Below are positions 1 to 11,965 of a stretch of DNA of 64,000 bases, piece by piece (position 1 is the stretch's first letter; every line of letters begins with the position of its first letter). The stretch spans positions 350,857 to 414,856 of the forward strand of contig NHNY01000033.1 in NCBI GenBank assembly GCA_002786065.1, in the 5' to 3' direction. Origin of the DNA: Microcyclospora pomicola (Eukaryota > Ascomycota > Dothideomycetes > Capnodiales). A program made the position numbers and the translations under genes. A model generated the notes under the pieces. That model did no database searches. It had not been told where the DNA came from and was given only the letters and a program-made list of their open reading frames with translations.

Positions 1-3000
1 GGCGCCACAGACGTATCATTGTGTAGTGTCGATTCCTCATCCTCGCCCGTGAGTGTGAACTCAGCTGCCGACTATCGTCGTGCTCTTGTCCATGATCCAG
101 GTCTATCACAGCCACGATGGTTCGTTATTCGGGCTACCAAAGCACCGCCCGACCAGCACGGCTTGGACGAGACTGTGGCGCAGCGCCCGGCTAAAGACGC
201 AGCTGAGACGCACGTCGGGAAGCCTGCTGAAGCTCTGGCGGGCTGGTCGAGCCGAGGGACCAGGATCATCGTTCACATGCATGTAGTGGCGTGCGTGAGA
301 CACGATACGGGACTGACAGCTGCACAATCCCGCCGATAGGTACGGATGGAAGGAGGAGGAAGGCTGCATCGTTTGTTCTTGGCAGATTAGTGCTTGGATA
401 CCCTACCTTGCACTCTACATACCTTATGTACCTGGCTGTGGTGAGTCTGGCAGGGAATCTGTACATAACTTAGCTTGGTACGATAAGCACGTGGGCGGGG
501 CGATTGGTGAGGGAGGACAGCATATCTTTGACAGCTGAGAGATCAACCAGCGCGAAGGATGAGAAGTGAGTCAGATGATGATATGATGCTTTCTGGATGG
601 TGCAGGGGACACTGGCCGAGGAGACTCGGAATGCATAATCCGAGCTGGAGCAGGAGAGTCTCAATGTGCGTATCATAGAAAGGGCCCGTTGGGTAGACAA
701 TGACGAGACAACATGGTTCGCGAGGTAGCGGAGAGATTGAAAGGTGATATTCACTAAAAGTGATGCTGCAGTGCAGAGGTATCATATATATGCAATAGAT
801 TATCAAAGCAGCTGTCGGAATGGACAAGCTGAGCAACGGAATTGACGAGCCTGAGGCTACAGTCGGGTATATAAGTCGAAGTGAAGAAAGCTCCCCTCCC
901 TTCCCTCTTCCAGTGGAGTGTCCGGCGACACCATGGTTTGTCGAGTAAGGAGGTGGCTCGAAATGAATCGCAACCGAACCAGCCGATGTGCAACATGAAG
1001 GTAGAAAGTCGTCAAATGCGGCGAGTACTGTCGACGATGCTCGTGCCCGTGCGCCAGTAAACAGATGCGGTGACGGCGGGATGAAAGGGATGGATGCTGA
1101 AGCCGACCTGCAGCATAGCGAAGAGATGGCGGCTTGGGTTCAGGCGAATGATGGCGGAGAGATGTTTGGAGTCCGAGTTTTGGCAGCCGAGCTTGCAGTG
1201 TCTGAGGTCGCCAATTTGTGGATCTGGTCGAGATCGAAGCTCAATCGGAGTGCAGGGATTGGGATGTGTTTGTGTGAAGTCGGTGGTGCGGTCCCCTCTA
1301 CGTCGAGACACCATGTAAACATGATGCTTGGTCGATTCCGATTGGATTCTGGCCGTGATAGTACATGCTTCCAGGTAGATATGGCGGTAATGCGAAAGCA
1401 ATCGACGGTTTGTCGTGTTGACAATGCTGATAGTCATGGGTAATCACAATCCATGGAGGTCGTCATGCTTGGCATTGGACATTGAAAAGCTCGAAGGTGT
1501 TGTCGAAATGCGAACAGTTTGAGGCGCATCATATGCCTCATGCCAGATCAGTTTCTAGGCACTGGAGGCAAAGGGCAGGTCGGCGGTGGGCCTGGGCAAG
1601 GAGGAAAGCTTGAGATAGGCATTGTGATTTCGTAGATCATAGATCAACTTGAGGTAGAGAAGATCGATGGGTGGCAATGCGGTCCTTTGTACGTCGAGGG
1701 TGGAGGTGATGTAGTGGGTTGGGTGGTGATATTGAAGCGTGAGATGTCGATGTGATGATGTGGAATATTTGATGTGAGCCGTCGGATCAGTGGAGTGAGG
1801 GATCTGATCGAAGGGAGATCGAAGCAAGGAACGAACAGCGTGTCAGGATATATAGAGACATATGTATCTCCCAGCTGGCACAGGTGACACAGGAGACATG
1901 GGTCCAAATTACGCATGATGCAAAGAACAAACGCAGGACGCTAGCTCGAACGGCGGTGAGTCCGGGAGGTGCCTGGCCAGCTGCCTGTGCCTGGGTATCG
2001 TCAGGTCCCAGGAGGACAAAGGCCGGACGCGAACAATTCTTGGATCGAAGCTTAAAAACTCTCGCGCAGGTTTTGCGGCAACCATCATGTCACCAACAAG
2101 GCTGACCAGGGCTTGGCCCATGGGAACATGTGAGATGGGCAACGGATGGCGAGGATCCGGGCGGTTTCTGGGAGAATCATCATCTGATTCCTCTTTCTGT
2201 GCCGTGTCTGCCCAGTGACAGTGCCCGGCCAAGCAGCCTATGGATTTATGGTGCGGATGAACCTCGTACACCATGCCGCCATGACCATGTTCTGACCAGG
2301 ATCTCTCATCACATCTCCAAGATACACACCCTGTCATGTTGCTTCCACTCGCCGGTGCGAGGAGATGCTCGTATACGCAGCGATGGTATTGCAAATACTC
2401 GCCTGGTTTCGGTCGGATTTGATGTTCCGGAACACGCAGGGGTAAAGGGCGTCAACGTGCAGTGCGTGGCCAGCTGCCGGAATGTGGATCCCCACCCAGA
2501 TGATCTGCCCCTTGTGAGTTCGCATGAACGCTGAAGCCACAACGACTGCTGATCGGTAACGCCCAGGCTTTGGGTCAGCGCCGTTGGATTGCCGCGGCCG
2601 CCTGTGGCTGTCGCCCAGCTTTGCCGACGACGACACGACTAGTCAGCAGGCCACAGGGGTGTACGGTTCTCGTTGTCCGAGCATTTTCGTGCAAAAAGGC
2701 AACATGCAAACTTTTGCCCGACCTGCTTCGCCGACGTCTGCCCATCAGGTGGCAAATTTGTCTTACCATTGGCACGAAATCTCGGAGGTCTGCTCATCTC
2801 GCTTCACTGCAGACAGCTCGTATGGCGTTACAGTTTCAGTAGTACTGTATAGTCGTCCTACACATCCGCGCTCTCCAAGATCCGTCTGATTCCGGACCAG
2901 CCGGTGTTCCCACTCGCATCCTGATGCTGTAATCGCGATTCTTGTATGACTCGGTCGTCGTTGTCGTCGTCGTCATCATTGGCGTGATCCTGTCGTTGAC

Positions 3001-4751
3001 ATAATTGGTGCGCAAAGATTCTCCGTTCCTGGGATAGGACCGTCTACCAAGCTACTAGTTCTGCTATCCCACGATGACCAGGAGTCAAGGACTGACAGGA
3101 GAGGCTATCGTCAGATCGCCATTCGCGCATTCGTCTCAGGACGCATCCTGCGGGTTCATGCATCATGCGGTCCACGTGGAGGCCTTGTAGTCTACTGCAG
3201 CTTTGCCCTGGGCTTGGCTGTGCCTGTGCCTGTGCGGCCTCTCCGAAGCTTACAGCGGCCACATCGCGGTCAACCGATCGCGATGGCGCAGTATGGCCCG
3301 CTTCCTGGCTGAAAATACCAGCAATGCCACACTCGCACCATCAGCAACGTCAACATCGAGCACAGGATACGCCTGGACAGCCACTAGCTGCGCGGCAGGA
3401 GTCTCGTCAGCCAATGCTTGCCTGAGGAGGCCGCCAGCTTACGACCACGAGAGCGACGGTGACGTGGTGTACGGCGGTGTGAGACACGAAACACGGCAGT
3501 GCGCGAGAATTGTTCCAGAACAGAGATTTCCGTCCAACGTTCGCCATCATGCCAGATCTACCGGCATTTGCGCCTCTTCATTCATCTCCCTTTATTCTCC
3601 GTGATCTTTCGAACAAGTGATATGGGAGATGACCAGGGGAAGCGCGTGCAGTGGACTGCTGCACTGCATGCATATCATGCAGGGCGTACAATTACACGTA
3701 ACGGCCCATCTGGTCGGGTCTGGAGACTGCTGTTTCAGAGTTGGGCGGCGACAGAGGCCGCCCTCCGCCCTTTTGCATCCCCAAATGGGCTTCTCCCAGG
3801 GGATGCAGGATATGCTTCCTCGTCAGCAGTTTTCTGCATCCCCAGGAACGGGAGATCTGCCGCCCCTCGAACGGGTGTCCGTCGTTACCAACGTTGGGGA
3901 CCATCTAGCCAGGGGAATTGCCGAAGATTTCAAACGTTCTTCCATGGCGGGGCACAGGGTGAGCATGCAGTAGTGGGAATCTGCGGTCAATAATCTGAGA
4001 TCCTGGTTCATTGGATCCCTACCTAATCAATGGATGATGGATCAGCGCAGATGGTATGTCATCTCGTTCTAGGTGTTAGGATGGTCCCTGGTCGTGTGTT
4101 AGATTCTGGTACCTTAACGTGGTAATCGGGCGATCGGTGAGGGGACGGGAAGTTCCTGGTGCTGGACACAAGCCTTTAAACAACGGCACCAGTGAGGATG
4201 CAGCAGGGTCGCTATACGTGACCCCAAATATTGCTACGCCTATAAAGCCCCTTTTATTACAGTGTGCCACGATCGATAAGCGACGTTGTACACGTATCGT
4301 CCTGGCTAATAAACATTGAAGCCTTACTTTCGTTAGCTTGTGATATAGATGAGAGAACTATAGCTTCATAAAACTTCCGCCTATAGTCCGTCCCAGTTCA
4401 TCTCTAGTGCACATGACGCCAGCTGCACAGCTCCGTGCCATGGGTCGCCGGCTATTCTGGTGCGGTCTGGATGAGAGTATGTTGCATCTGGACATCTCAT
4501 TGTCGCAAGCCTTGCCACTCTGGACACGATGTACACCGCATCATATCGCGATCGGCAGTAGCCAATGTCATCGCGAGGGTGAATGCTTCATACAGTCAAC
4601 AGCGTTCTGACCAGTGAAGCGAAACTTCGTACCGGAAAATGCTTCGTTCGTGGCTTGTCAGATTGGAGTCGTCATACTTTGGTGCTTCGCAAGCAGGCCT
4701 CATGTGAGTGAAATGGATCAGTCGTGATACAGCTCTGCAGCCGAGCCTGAT
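1..4751. other. Gene-poor stretch, no convincing gene
   Basis: Open frames up to about 160 codons occur on both strands, but they overlap one another, have no recognisable domains and lack a coherent exon/intron structure. A TCG-type trinucleotide run lies at about 2954-2979. Two minus-strand frames ending at 1140 and 1555 resemble each other weakly near their ends; see the findings. An imperfect hairpin (GGGTC...GACCC, 5-nt loop) lies at about 4207-4225. I do not call a gene here. Confidence 0.6.
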
Positions 4752-5640
4752 TCATCTTTCGTCGTCATCCAATAGACCATTCTCCTGCGCAGCTTGCGTG
4801 GAAACCCATTGCTCCATCATCTGGCTTCCCCCAACGGGTGTCTGGTTCGTGGGAGCTTTCTTGCCTTTGCGCTTCACAACCAAGCAGAGAATACGGCCGT
4901 AGATGCTGAAGCCATCGTATGAAGTGTTCATGGCAAGCTTTTTCTTGTCGTCCTTGCCTTCTCCACCTTCGACAAACGCGGCAGAGTTGTCCTTCGTGGG
5001 GTTTCTCTTCTTCCGTTTAGAAACTCGTTCGCGCTGTGTCTGGAAGAATTCCTCGTCGCTCGAGCTCACGAAAAGTGCCTCATCTTCATCATCTCCTTGC
5101 GACCTGCGCTTCTCTCCGGTTTGTGCTTCAGGGACATTCTGTATTTCTTCCACATCATCGCTATCCTCCTCTTGTAATACCCTCGGCATTCCCTCATCTT
5201 CCACGTGTATTGGGTTGTCGCGATTGTTCAGCCAACCTGTGAGCTTGTTGCCGGTCGACTTGAGCTTCGGCTTGTCCTCGAAAGATTTGTACTTCGTAAG
5301 CAACGAATGTCGTGTCGAGGTTTCGGTCAGGAATATGGTGACTTCGAAGTCCTCTACTCAATTGTCAGGATCGTGTGTCTCGGAGGCACGACCGAATTGA
5401 CCAACCTTGACTCGCGACATCTTTGATACCCTTCTTCTTTTTGCCGCCTTTCTTCTTCGCATTTTCATTCTCCTCCCTCAACTTGGGCAACACTTTCGGC
5501 CGGACCTCCTCGATGATTCGCGACAGCACAGGATCGCGAGAGGAAAGCAGCCATGGTGCATCCGAGGGTTTGTCCAGGTAGATGCGCACTTCGAGGACGG
5601 AATACTTGGTGAGTCGCAGATATCGACGAATGGGTGCCAT
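4752..5640 (-). CDS. Conserved ascomycete protein of unknown function
   Basis: Two exons, 5640-5406 and 5353-4752, joined over a 52-nt intron (5354-5405; donor GTTGGT, acceptor TAG), give 278 residues. The N-terminal ~100 residues look like a folded domain beginning MAPIRRYLRLTKYSVLE, with a lysine-rich GKKKKGIKD stretch before the splice and the segment EDFEVTIFLTETSTRHSLLT after it. The rest is mostly disordered and acidic, with a lysine/arginine-rich patch (SKRKKRN). I remember proteins with this N-terminus as uncharacterised fungal proteins, but I cannot name a function or a yeast counterpart. The lysine-rich patches would fit a nuclear or chromatin role; that is inference. It is transcribed divergently from the BolA-like gene with 180 bp between start codons. 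The gene is near certain; the function is unknown. Confidence 0.8.
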
Positions 5641-5820
5641 GCTTGAGGGAGATATGGCATCGCCAACGGCACCAGGACATCGAAGATATCGTCATCAGCA
5701 TGTGAACGTCCCTAGGACTGCATGTGGTTTAGCGTCACATGCTATAGATCCTCGACTTCGAGCAACGGAATCACAAAGTCATAAGGTGGATCACGTTTAT
5801 AGAACGATTACACTCCGTCA
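5641..5820. promoter_or_regulatory. Shared divergent upstream region (unknown protein / BolA-like)
   Basis: These 180 bp separate two start codons that point away from each other, so both promoters must lie here or reach into the neighbouring gene. No specific binding site is recognised. Confidence 0.5.
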
Positions 5821-6344
5821 ATGCTACGTTATATAATCCGCTCAACGCAGACGGCCGTCCGCCGCCCGTTCTCCAGCATGTCTTCTTCACAAACCCCAAT
5901 GGAGGATGCCATGAGGCAGAAAGTAAGCATATTTAGCCCCATCCGTGGCGACTTGAACCGAAGCATTGACAAGACGACACAGATCACTCAAGCATTAAGT
6001 CCAACCTCCCTCGACATCTTCAACGACTCTCACCTGCACTCACATCACAAAGCCATGGCAGACAGCACTTCGAAGGAGACCCATTTCCGGTATGCTCGAG
6101 CCACAGTCCGAGGACGAGCCTGATAGTCCCTGGGCGAAGTTGAATCAGCTGACGTTCTGCTTCTAGAGTGTACATAACGTCCGAAGCGTTCAAGTCGAAG
6201 ATGCAACCCGCGCGCCACCGGATGGTGTATGCTTTGCTGAAGGATGAGATGGCTGCCGAGGGCGGGATCCATGCTTTACAGTTGCGCACGAAGACCGTGG
6301 ACGAAGAGGCAAAGGCGAGTGCGAAAGAAGAAGGGGCTGCGTAG
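5821..6344 (+). CDS. BolA-like protein, probably mitochondrial
   Basis: Three exons: 5821-5922, 5983-6089 and 6167-6344, giving 128 residues. The start gives a basic, serine-rich leader (MLRYIIRSTQTAVRRPFSS) typical of mitochondrial import; an internal methionine (MSSSQTPMED) could start a cytosolic form. The BolA fold follows, with the hallmark SHLHSHHKAMADSTSKETHF, in which the histidines are candidate iron-sulfur ligands, and then SEAFKSKMQPARHRMVYALL. BolA proteins work with monothiol glutaredoxins in iron-sulfur cluster delivery. Intron 1 is 60 nt (GTAAGC...ACACAG), a multiple of three with no in-frame stop, so translation straight through it is possible; family length and the MRQK|ITQALSPTS continuity show it is removed. 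Intron 2 is 77 nt (GTATGC...TTCTAG). It is divergent from the gene on its left. Confidence 0.9.
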
Positions 6345-6757
6345 TGAGAGTCATTTTCATCACTTTGAGTCTTTTTAGACCGATGTAATCCCATATTTCG
6401 ATATGAGCCCATCCAGCTGACTGAGCCATGTCTAATCGACAAGACCAAAGCTCTACTATTCGACTGTTTCTGTGCATCCGCAGTAGATAACAGATCACTC
6501 TTGATGCCGAAACACTGGATACCATATCTTTGCATAGCTTCAAGTTGTCTTGGATCTAGACACCTCAGGGGTACTTGTTGAAATTAATGGCACACGCAAA
6601 CGCTACATTATCCACGCCTAGACGCCTCAGTCCCCAAAGCATGAAGCAGAATATCAGAGTAATTGATGATTGCGGAGATCAAGCACGTCTCCATTGAAAT
6701 GTGTTCGCATGCTTCAACTCTTGCAAAAGCCACCATCCGGTCCCAAATCGATGCTGC
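6345..6757. other. Convergent intergenic region
   Basis: 3' flanks of the BolA-like gene and the Rab GTPase gene, which face each other. No gene or structured element is seen. Confidence 0.6.
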
Positions 6758-7605
6758 TTAGCAATTGCAGCCACCGGAACCGCCCGCTGCTGCACCGGGA
6801 TCCTGTCGGTTGCCCAGATCCACGCCACCTGGTCGGCCTGCTGCGCTTCTCATGCCGCGCTGGCTCGCTTGTTCGATGGGCAATTTCTTGGCGATCGCGC
6901 TGAACAGCTCTTTGACGTTCTCGGCGGTCTTTGCGGAAGTCTCGAAGAACAGAAGGTTTGCTTCCCTTGCGTAGGCTTCGGCATCGGCCACAGACACAGC
7001 ACGCTTGTCTGGCTGCTCGGCGACCAAATCGGCCTTGTTCCCTGCGAGTGCGATGATGATGTTCTCGTTGGCCTGTCGTTGCAACTCCTTCACCCACGCT
7101 TTCGCCTTGTCTAATGAGCTCTGCGAACGTGTTAGTGAAATATTTCGACTGCCTCTACATCGTTCCTCTCTTCAACTCACAGCTTGTGTGATGTCGTATA
7201 CAACTACGGCGCAATTCGCGTTCCTGTAGTACATCGGCGCAAGCGACTTGTATCGCTCTTGACCAGCGGTGTCCCAGATCTCAAACTTCACAGTGGTCTG
7301 TTCATCGAGCGCGATGGTCTGGGTGAGAAATGCGGCGCCGATGGTGGATTCTCTGTAGTCGTCAAATTGGTCCTAGCGAGCAGGTCAGTGTCCATGATTT
7401 GCGACTGATCGCGAATGCTTATCGTACCTTGACAAACCGAAGGACGAGTGAGCTCTTTCCGACGGCAGATTCTCCTAGATCATAGCATCAGCAGCTGGTC
7501 CCACACGACGGAGCCATAGAACCGATGCATACCTAACAGTACGAGCTTGAACTGTGCAAATCGTGCACCGCCAGGTCTTGCGCCTTGTTGCATCCGTGCC
7601 GCCAT
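6758..7605 (-). CDS. VPS21/YPT5: Rab5/Vps21/Ypt5-type small GTPase
   Basis: Four exons (7605-7533, 7474-7428, 7372-7181, 7120-6758) give 224 residues, the normal size for a Rab. All nucleotide-binding motifs are visible: P-loop GESAVGKSS (about 25-33), switch I threonine in ESTIGAAF (T50), WDTAGQE (73-79), GNKADL (131-136) and ETSAK (164-168). The switch I and interswitch sequences [10 protein letters not shown] and [10 protein letters not shown] identify the Rab5 class. The C-terminus ends GGCNC, a CXC geranylgeranylation signal. Rab5/Vps21 controls vesicle tethering and fusion at early endosomes with class C tethers and PI3-kinase. Introns are 58, 55 and 60 nt. It is divergent from the Sac1 gene. 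Identification is secure; which yeast paralogue name applies is open, since fungi can carry more than one Rab5. Confidence 0.95.
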
Positions 7606-7945
7606 GTCAAGCTATCGTGGCCGCTGCTTCGCGACGCTCCTTGGTATCGTACTTCGACCGCTGGAGTGGCGGTGATGTGTGATCTGTCGAGCAAGGTATG
7701 GTGCTTGCTCCTCTGCCGTTGACTCTGGTGGGGTTGTGTGATTGTAGGGTGCGTGTAGATTGTTGTCTCGGTGATTCAAATGCAGTACTGTAGCCTTGGA
7801 GACAGCAGCCTCCAACGGCGCTTGATCTCATTGTCTTGGCAGCGGCAACGTCACACGCGCTCTCGCCCAAGTGTCAGACATCTACACTCTCACGCTGTAG
7901 AGATCCGCAGCCACCGCACGTTATTCGAATTGCAGAAGCTACTGC
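7606..7945. promoter_or_regulatory. Shared divergent upstream region (Rab5 / Sac1)
   Basis: 340 bp between the start codons of two genes transcribed away from each other, both acting on membrane identity. No specific regulatory site is recognised. Confidence 0.5.
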
Positions 7946-10145
7946 ATGATGAGTGCAGTACTCCCTTTCCGGGACATCAATGTGCACGCGTCTTCAACAT
8001 ACCTCGCCTTCTCCTCGCCATCCTCCCCCAATGCGCCAACGCTGGTGATAGATCGCCCAACGGGAGATCTAAGACTCAACGATGGCAAGCTCACAGGCGG
8101 GCATAGAGTGTCAAGTATCTCAGGGATCCTGGGCATCATCAAGCTGCGGTTAGGTGTGCTTACACTTCATGATTGCATCCCCTGAAAACCCCGTACTAAC
8201 AAACAACATCAGATAGCTATGTCATCGTGATCACGAAGTCACGAGCTGTTGGTCGCATCAAGGGTCATCAAGTCTACAAGGTGCTTTCGACTGAGTTTAT
8301 GCCACTCCGGGAACGCCAAGTGCGCGATGCCGATGAGGATACATATTTGACTTACCTGAAGGACCTAATCAAGACTGGTCCGATGTACTTCTCATACTCC
8401 TTCGACCTCACCAACAGCTTTCAACGACAGGCTCAGAGCGACTCACGTTACCCGATGTGGCAGCGGGCTGATGACCGCTTCTTCTGGAACCGCTTCGTGT
8501 CTACCTCACTGATCGAGTTTCGCGAAGGCAAAGCATTCGGGCGAATGTCCTCAGGGCCTCAGCATGGTGTCGATCCTTACATCCTTCCTGTTGTCTTCGG
8601 AATGATGAGCATCACCAACACATCCATCAAAGGTAATGCGCTCACATTTGTGCTCATTACGCGTCGTTCCCGACACCGGGCCGGGACGCGATACTTATCT
8701 CGTGGAATCGACGAACAAGGACATGTCTCGAATTTCAACGAGACCGAGCAAGCCATCATTCTGAACGATAGCGCGTCGAGTGGTATGACAAGTTATGCCG
8801 GTGACGCTGGATTCAAGAATGATAAACCAGCCGGTGGCAAAGAAACGCAGGTTTTGGCCTATGTTGAGACTCGCGGTAGTGTACCTGTGTTCTGGGCAGA
8901 GATCAACACGCTACACTACACCCCGAAGCTGCAAATTCGAGGTGTTGAGACGGCTGCGCATGCAGCCATGAAACATTTTGACGAACAGATCCAGCTATAC
9001 GGCGAGAATTACATGGTCAACCTCGTCAACCAGAAAGGACGTGAGATGAGGGTCAAAGAAGCTTACGAAGAAATGGTGAAGCTGCTGCAGACATCTCCCC
9101 AAGAAGCGGGTGCGGCCGATCGAAAGACGATCGAGAAATTCAATGTGATCGATTCTGCCGACAAACGTGGCTGGTACGACCATTTGCATTATGTGTACTT
9201 TGACTTTCACAATGAGACCAAAGGTCTCAAGTGGCATCGAGCCCAGCTCCTCCTTGACCAGTTGAAGGACGGTCTTACTGCTGGAGGATATTTCCATGGT
9301 ATCGACATGCCGTCAGGTGGCGTTGACATGCGCCGCAAGCAGACCGCTGTTGTGCGAACAAACTGTATGGACTGTTTGGACCGAACCAATGTGGTGCAGT
9401 CGATGTTGGGACGATGGACGTTGACACGCATGCTCATCGACCTTGGTCTGCTACGACCAGGCGAAAGTGCTCAAGATGACCAAGCGTTCGAGAACCTGTT
9501 CCGGAATGTATGGGCTGACAATGCCGATGTCGTCTCGCGATCGTACTCTGGTACGGGCGCGCTCAAGACTGACTTTACCCGTACTGGCAACCGCACTCGC
9601 GCCGGTGCGCTCCAAGATCTCAATAATAGTATTACACGATATGTGCGCAACAATTTCGCCGACGGTCCCAGACAGGATGGTTTTGACCTCTTCTTGGGTG
9701 CATATACCCCCGAATCAACTGGCATAGGATCGCAACAGCAGTTCGTTGACAGGCGTCCGCTCATCGTGCAGGCTGTGCCGTACGTGCTTGGCTTTTGCGC
9801 TTTCTTCATTGCCGTCAGCCTGGGCACAAGTCAGTTGCCCAACTCGACCATCTGGCCGCTCAGATTGTTCACGGTCTTTTGTATGGGCGTGGCTGGATAT
9901 GCGGGACGCTTCATGTGGACATATGGCGCGTTATATGTAAGTGAAATTCATCAGTACCCAGAAGCGTTTGCTAATCCTGGCAGGTCAACTGGCCGAAGCT
10001 CAACACTCCGCAATGGGCTGTGGAAGCATACCAGGATACACTCGACAAAGTTCACAAGGATCCTGTTGTAGGGGGCCTCGTCGGTGGGATGGGTCGAGAG
10101 TCACGTCTGGGTCATCTCGAAGAGGGCAAGAAGCGACGTGAATAG
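7946..10145 (+). CDS. SAC1: Sac1 phosphoinositide phosphatase
   Basis: Three exons (7946-8153, 8213-9936, 9984-10145; introns 59 and 47 nt) give 697 residues. A long Sac domain carries the catalytic CX5R(T) motif NCMDCLDRTN with the cysteine near residue 454. Two hydrophobic segments follow between about 590 and 650 (VLGFCAFFIAVSLG and LFTVFCMGVAGYAG), then a short charged tail ending in basic residues. This is the architecture of ER/Golgi Sac1, which removes phosphate mainly from PI4P and so sets lipid transport and secretion. The first exon was joined by phase: AAGCTGCGGTTAG|GTGTGC to CATCAG|ATAGC gives continuous LRLDSYVIVIT. A second in-frame ATG directly follows the first; either could start. 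All key residues are present. Confidence 0.96.
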
Positions 10146-10700
10146 AATCGACGATCACAATAATTCTAATTTGCGCAGCGGGAAAGTCATCAGGTCTTCA
10201 AAGATGCGATCTGGGCCTGTTTTTCTGCTACCGGCAGTGGTGCCATGGTGTGTCCGCCTTATAATAAGTATCACTCTCGTTTGCAGCCTGAAGTATGCGA
10301 ACAGCACATAGCCTACGCTGACCATTTCTTACATACCTAAGTCCAACTGGCAGTCATGTCTAGTTTTTCATGCTCGTAAATGTTCTCGTTCGCTCGCGAT
10401 ATCGCGACCGAAATCACCACATCACCTTCACAGTTCAAACCCGTCAGACAAATGCCATGGTTAATTTATGTGGATCTGGGACACGATAGGAAGTATGCCC
10501 TCGAACTGCAGGTGCCATGCGGAACAGAAAGCATAATTCGACTTCATGCTTTTGAGTCTTATGCATCGCAACAAGTACCTAGTATGTGATGATGAGTTAA
10601 CACACGTGCTCGTGCCAGTATGTTAGCTTATGGCACATCTGCTAACACCAACGGCGAAAGTCACCCATCTCAGCCACTCAGCATCTGATGGTCAGCATCG
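10146..10700. other. Convergent intergenic region
   Basis: 3' flanks of the Sac1 gene and the first small basic protein gene. No gene recognised. Confidence 0.5.
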
Positions 10701-11314
10701 CTATTCCGCTTCTTCAGCGACGGCAGGGTCCTCTTCAGTAGTATCTCCTGTGGCAGCAGTCTCGGGCGCCGCTACAGCCTTCTTCTCCTTGGCCTTCCCC
10801 TTCGCTTTGGCTGAGGCGACCTTCTTTTCTGCGGGAGCCTTCTTCTCCGCGGGTGCTTTTTTGCCCTTCTTGGCTGGCTGCGCAACTGTTATCTCGCTCT
10901 CACTGTCGTCGGCAGCCTCGCCCTGGGCCATTGCTTCAGCAGTGCGCTTCTTGTCCACAAACGCGTCGGCCGCAGGTGGCGGAGGTGCTAAAGAAGAATC
11001 AGTACCTGGGTGCCGGCACTATCTACACGCAAGGAGGCGGGAGAGCACTTACTTGGCTCTTCATGAGCAGCTTCCATCTTGTCCATCTTCTTCTTCAGCG
11101 CATGCCAGGATGCTTTGGCTGAAGCACTGTTCTTGAAGTTGTGGCGCTCGGCAAACTTGGCATAGTCGACCTGTGGCAATGTCAGTCAAGTGTGTCGTTG
11201 AGAACTGTGGAGCGGAGATCAGCAAACCACAGGCTCGCTCTTGAGGCATTTGAAAGCGCCCGTGAGCAGTTCGAAATCACGGGCAGTGAACAGGCCTTCC
11301 TTGGTCGTGGACAT
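10701..11314 (-). CDS. Small basic, probably chromatin-associated protein (tandem paralogue 1)
   Basis: Three exons (11314-11231, 11170-11053, 10987-10701; introns 60 and 65 nt) give 162 residues. The first ~65 residues form a compact helical, Myb/SANT-like region: FTARDFELLTGAFKCLKSEP, then VDYAKFAERHNFKNSASAKA, then WHALKKKMDK. The tail is low-complexity, rich in Lys, Ala and Pro (repeated KKAPAEKK-type units) and ends with an acidic stretch. Lys/Ala/Pro tails of this kind resemble linker histones and HMG proteins, so a DNA- or chromatin-binding role is inferred, not shown. The next gene upstream encodes a related protein with an intron after exactly the same codon (28, phase 0). I do not recognise a named family with confidence. 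Confidence 0.75.
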
Positions 11315-11965
11315 GGTGGCGGTATATGGCTGGAGCTTGACAGACGGGAGTTCTGGTGTAAAGTTCGAGATCGCAGAAAGAAGGAATGTCGATGTTCTGC
11401 AAAAGCTTCGAGAGTGTACTGATCTGATAAGGAGTAGCTGAAGTGAAGGTGACTTTAACGATGTAGAACACGTTTGCCCAGTTTCGATTGTCATGTGAAG
11501 CCCCTTGGCCACGCAGGGGAAAGACTTTGCTTTCTCGACGCCCTGAAACGCTGAGGTGTCACTTGTTTGCCATGAGAACAATGGAATCCAGGCCATGATC
11601 ACACGAGATGAGAAGGGGCCGAGGAAGGTCATTTTACATTGGATGATTACAAGAGTAGGCTATTGATCATTTTCAACCCTCAACCTGCTATGCTGGTGCT
11701 TGCGTGCCAGTAGAACTGAGCTCACGTAATTCTTCACTAGACGACGGAACTGTTCATTCCCAGTCAGCATCTGCACCCAGAGGAAGTACGTGAGTAACCA
11801 AGACGGTCTCCGCCAGCCAGACAGTAGACCATTCTTCGTAAGAACTATCCCGCTTAGCCACTGGCACTGAGATTGCCTGATGATTACCTAGAAAGCCCTG
11901 GCTTCGTGCTGGGCCGGGGGGGAGGCATTTCGGCATGCCACCACCGGAGCAGGTTTTCCAAGACT
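11315..11965. other. Region between the tandem paralogues
   Basis: Upstream region of the first small basic gene and 3' flank of the second. Minus-strand frames extend upstream of the start at 11314, but none shows recognisable protein features. Confidence 0.5.

Noticed and set aside
2954-2979. TCG trinucleotide run as a coding repeat
   Set aside because: Short, imperfect and not within a credible gene; treated as simple sequence.
3499-3993. 164-codon plus-strand frame as a gene
   Set aside because: Equally long frames overlap it in other phases, there is no recognisable domain, and the residue pattern looks like translated non-coding DNA.
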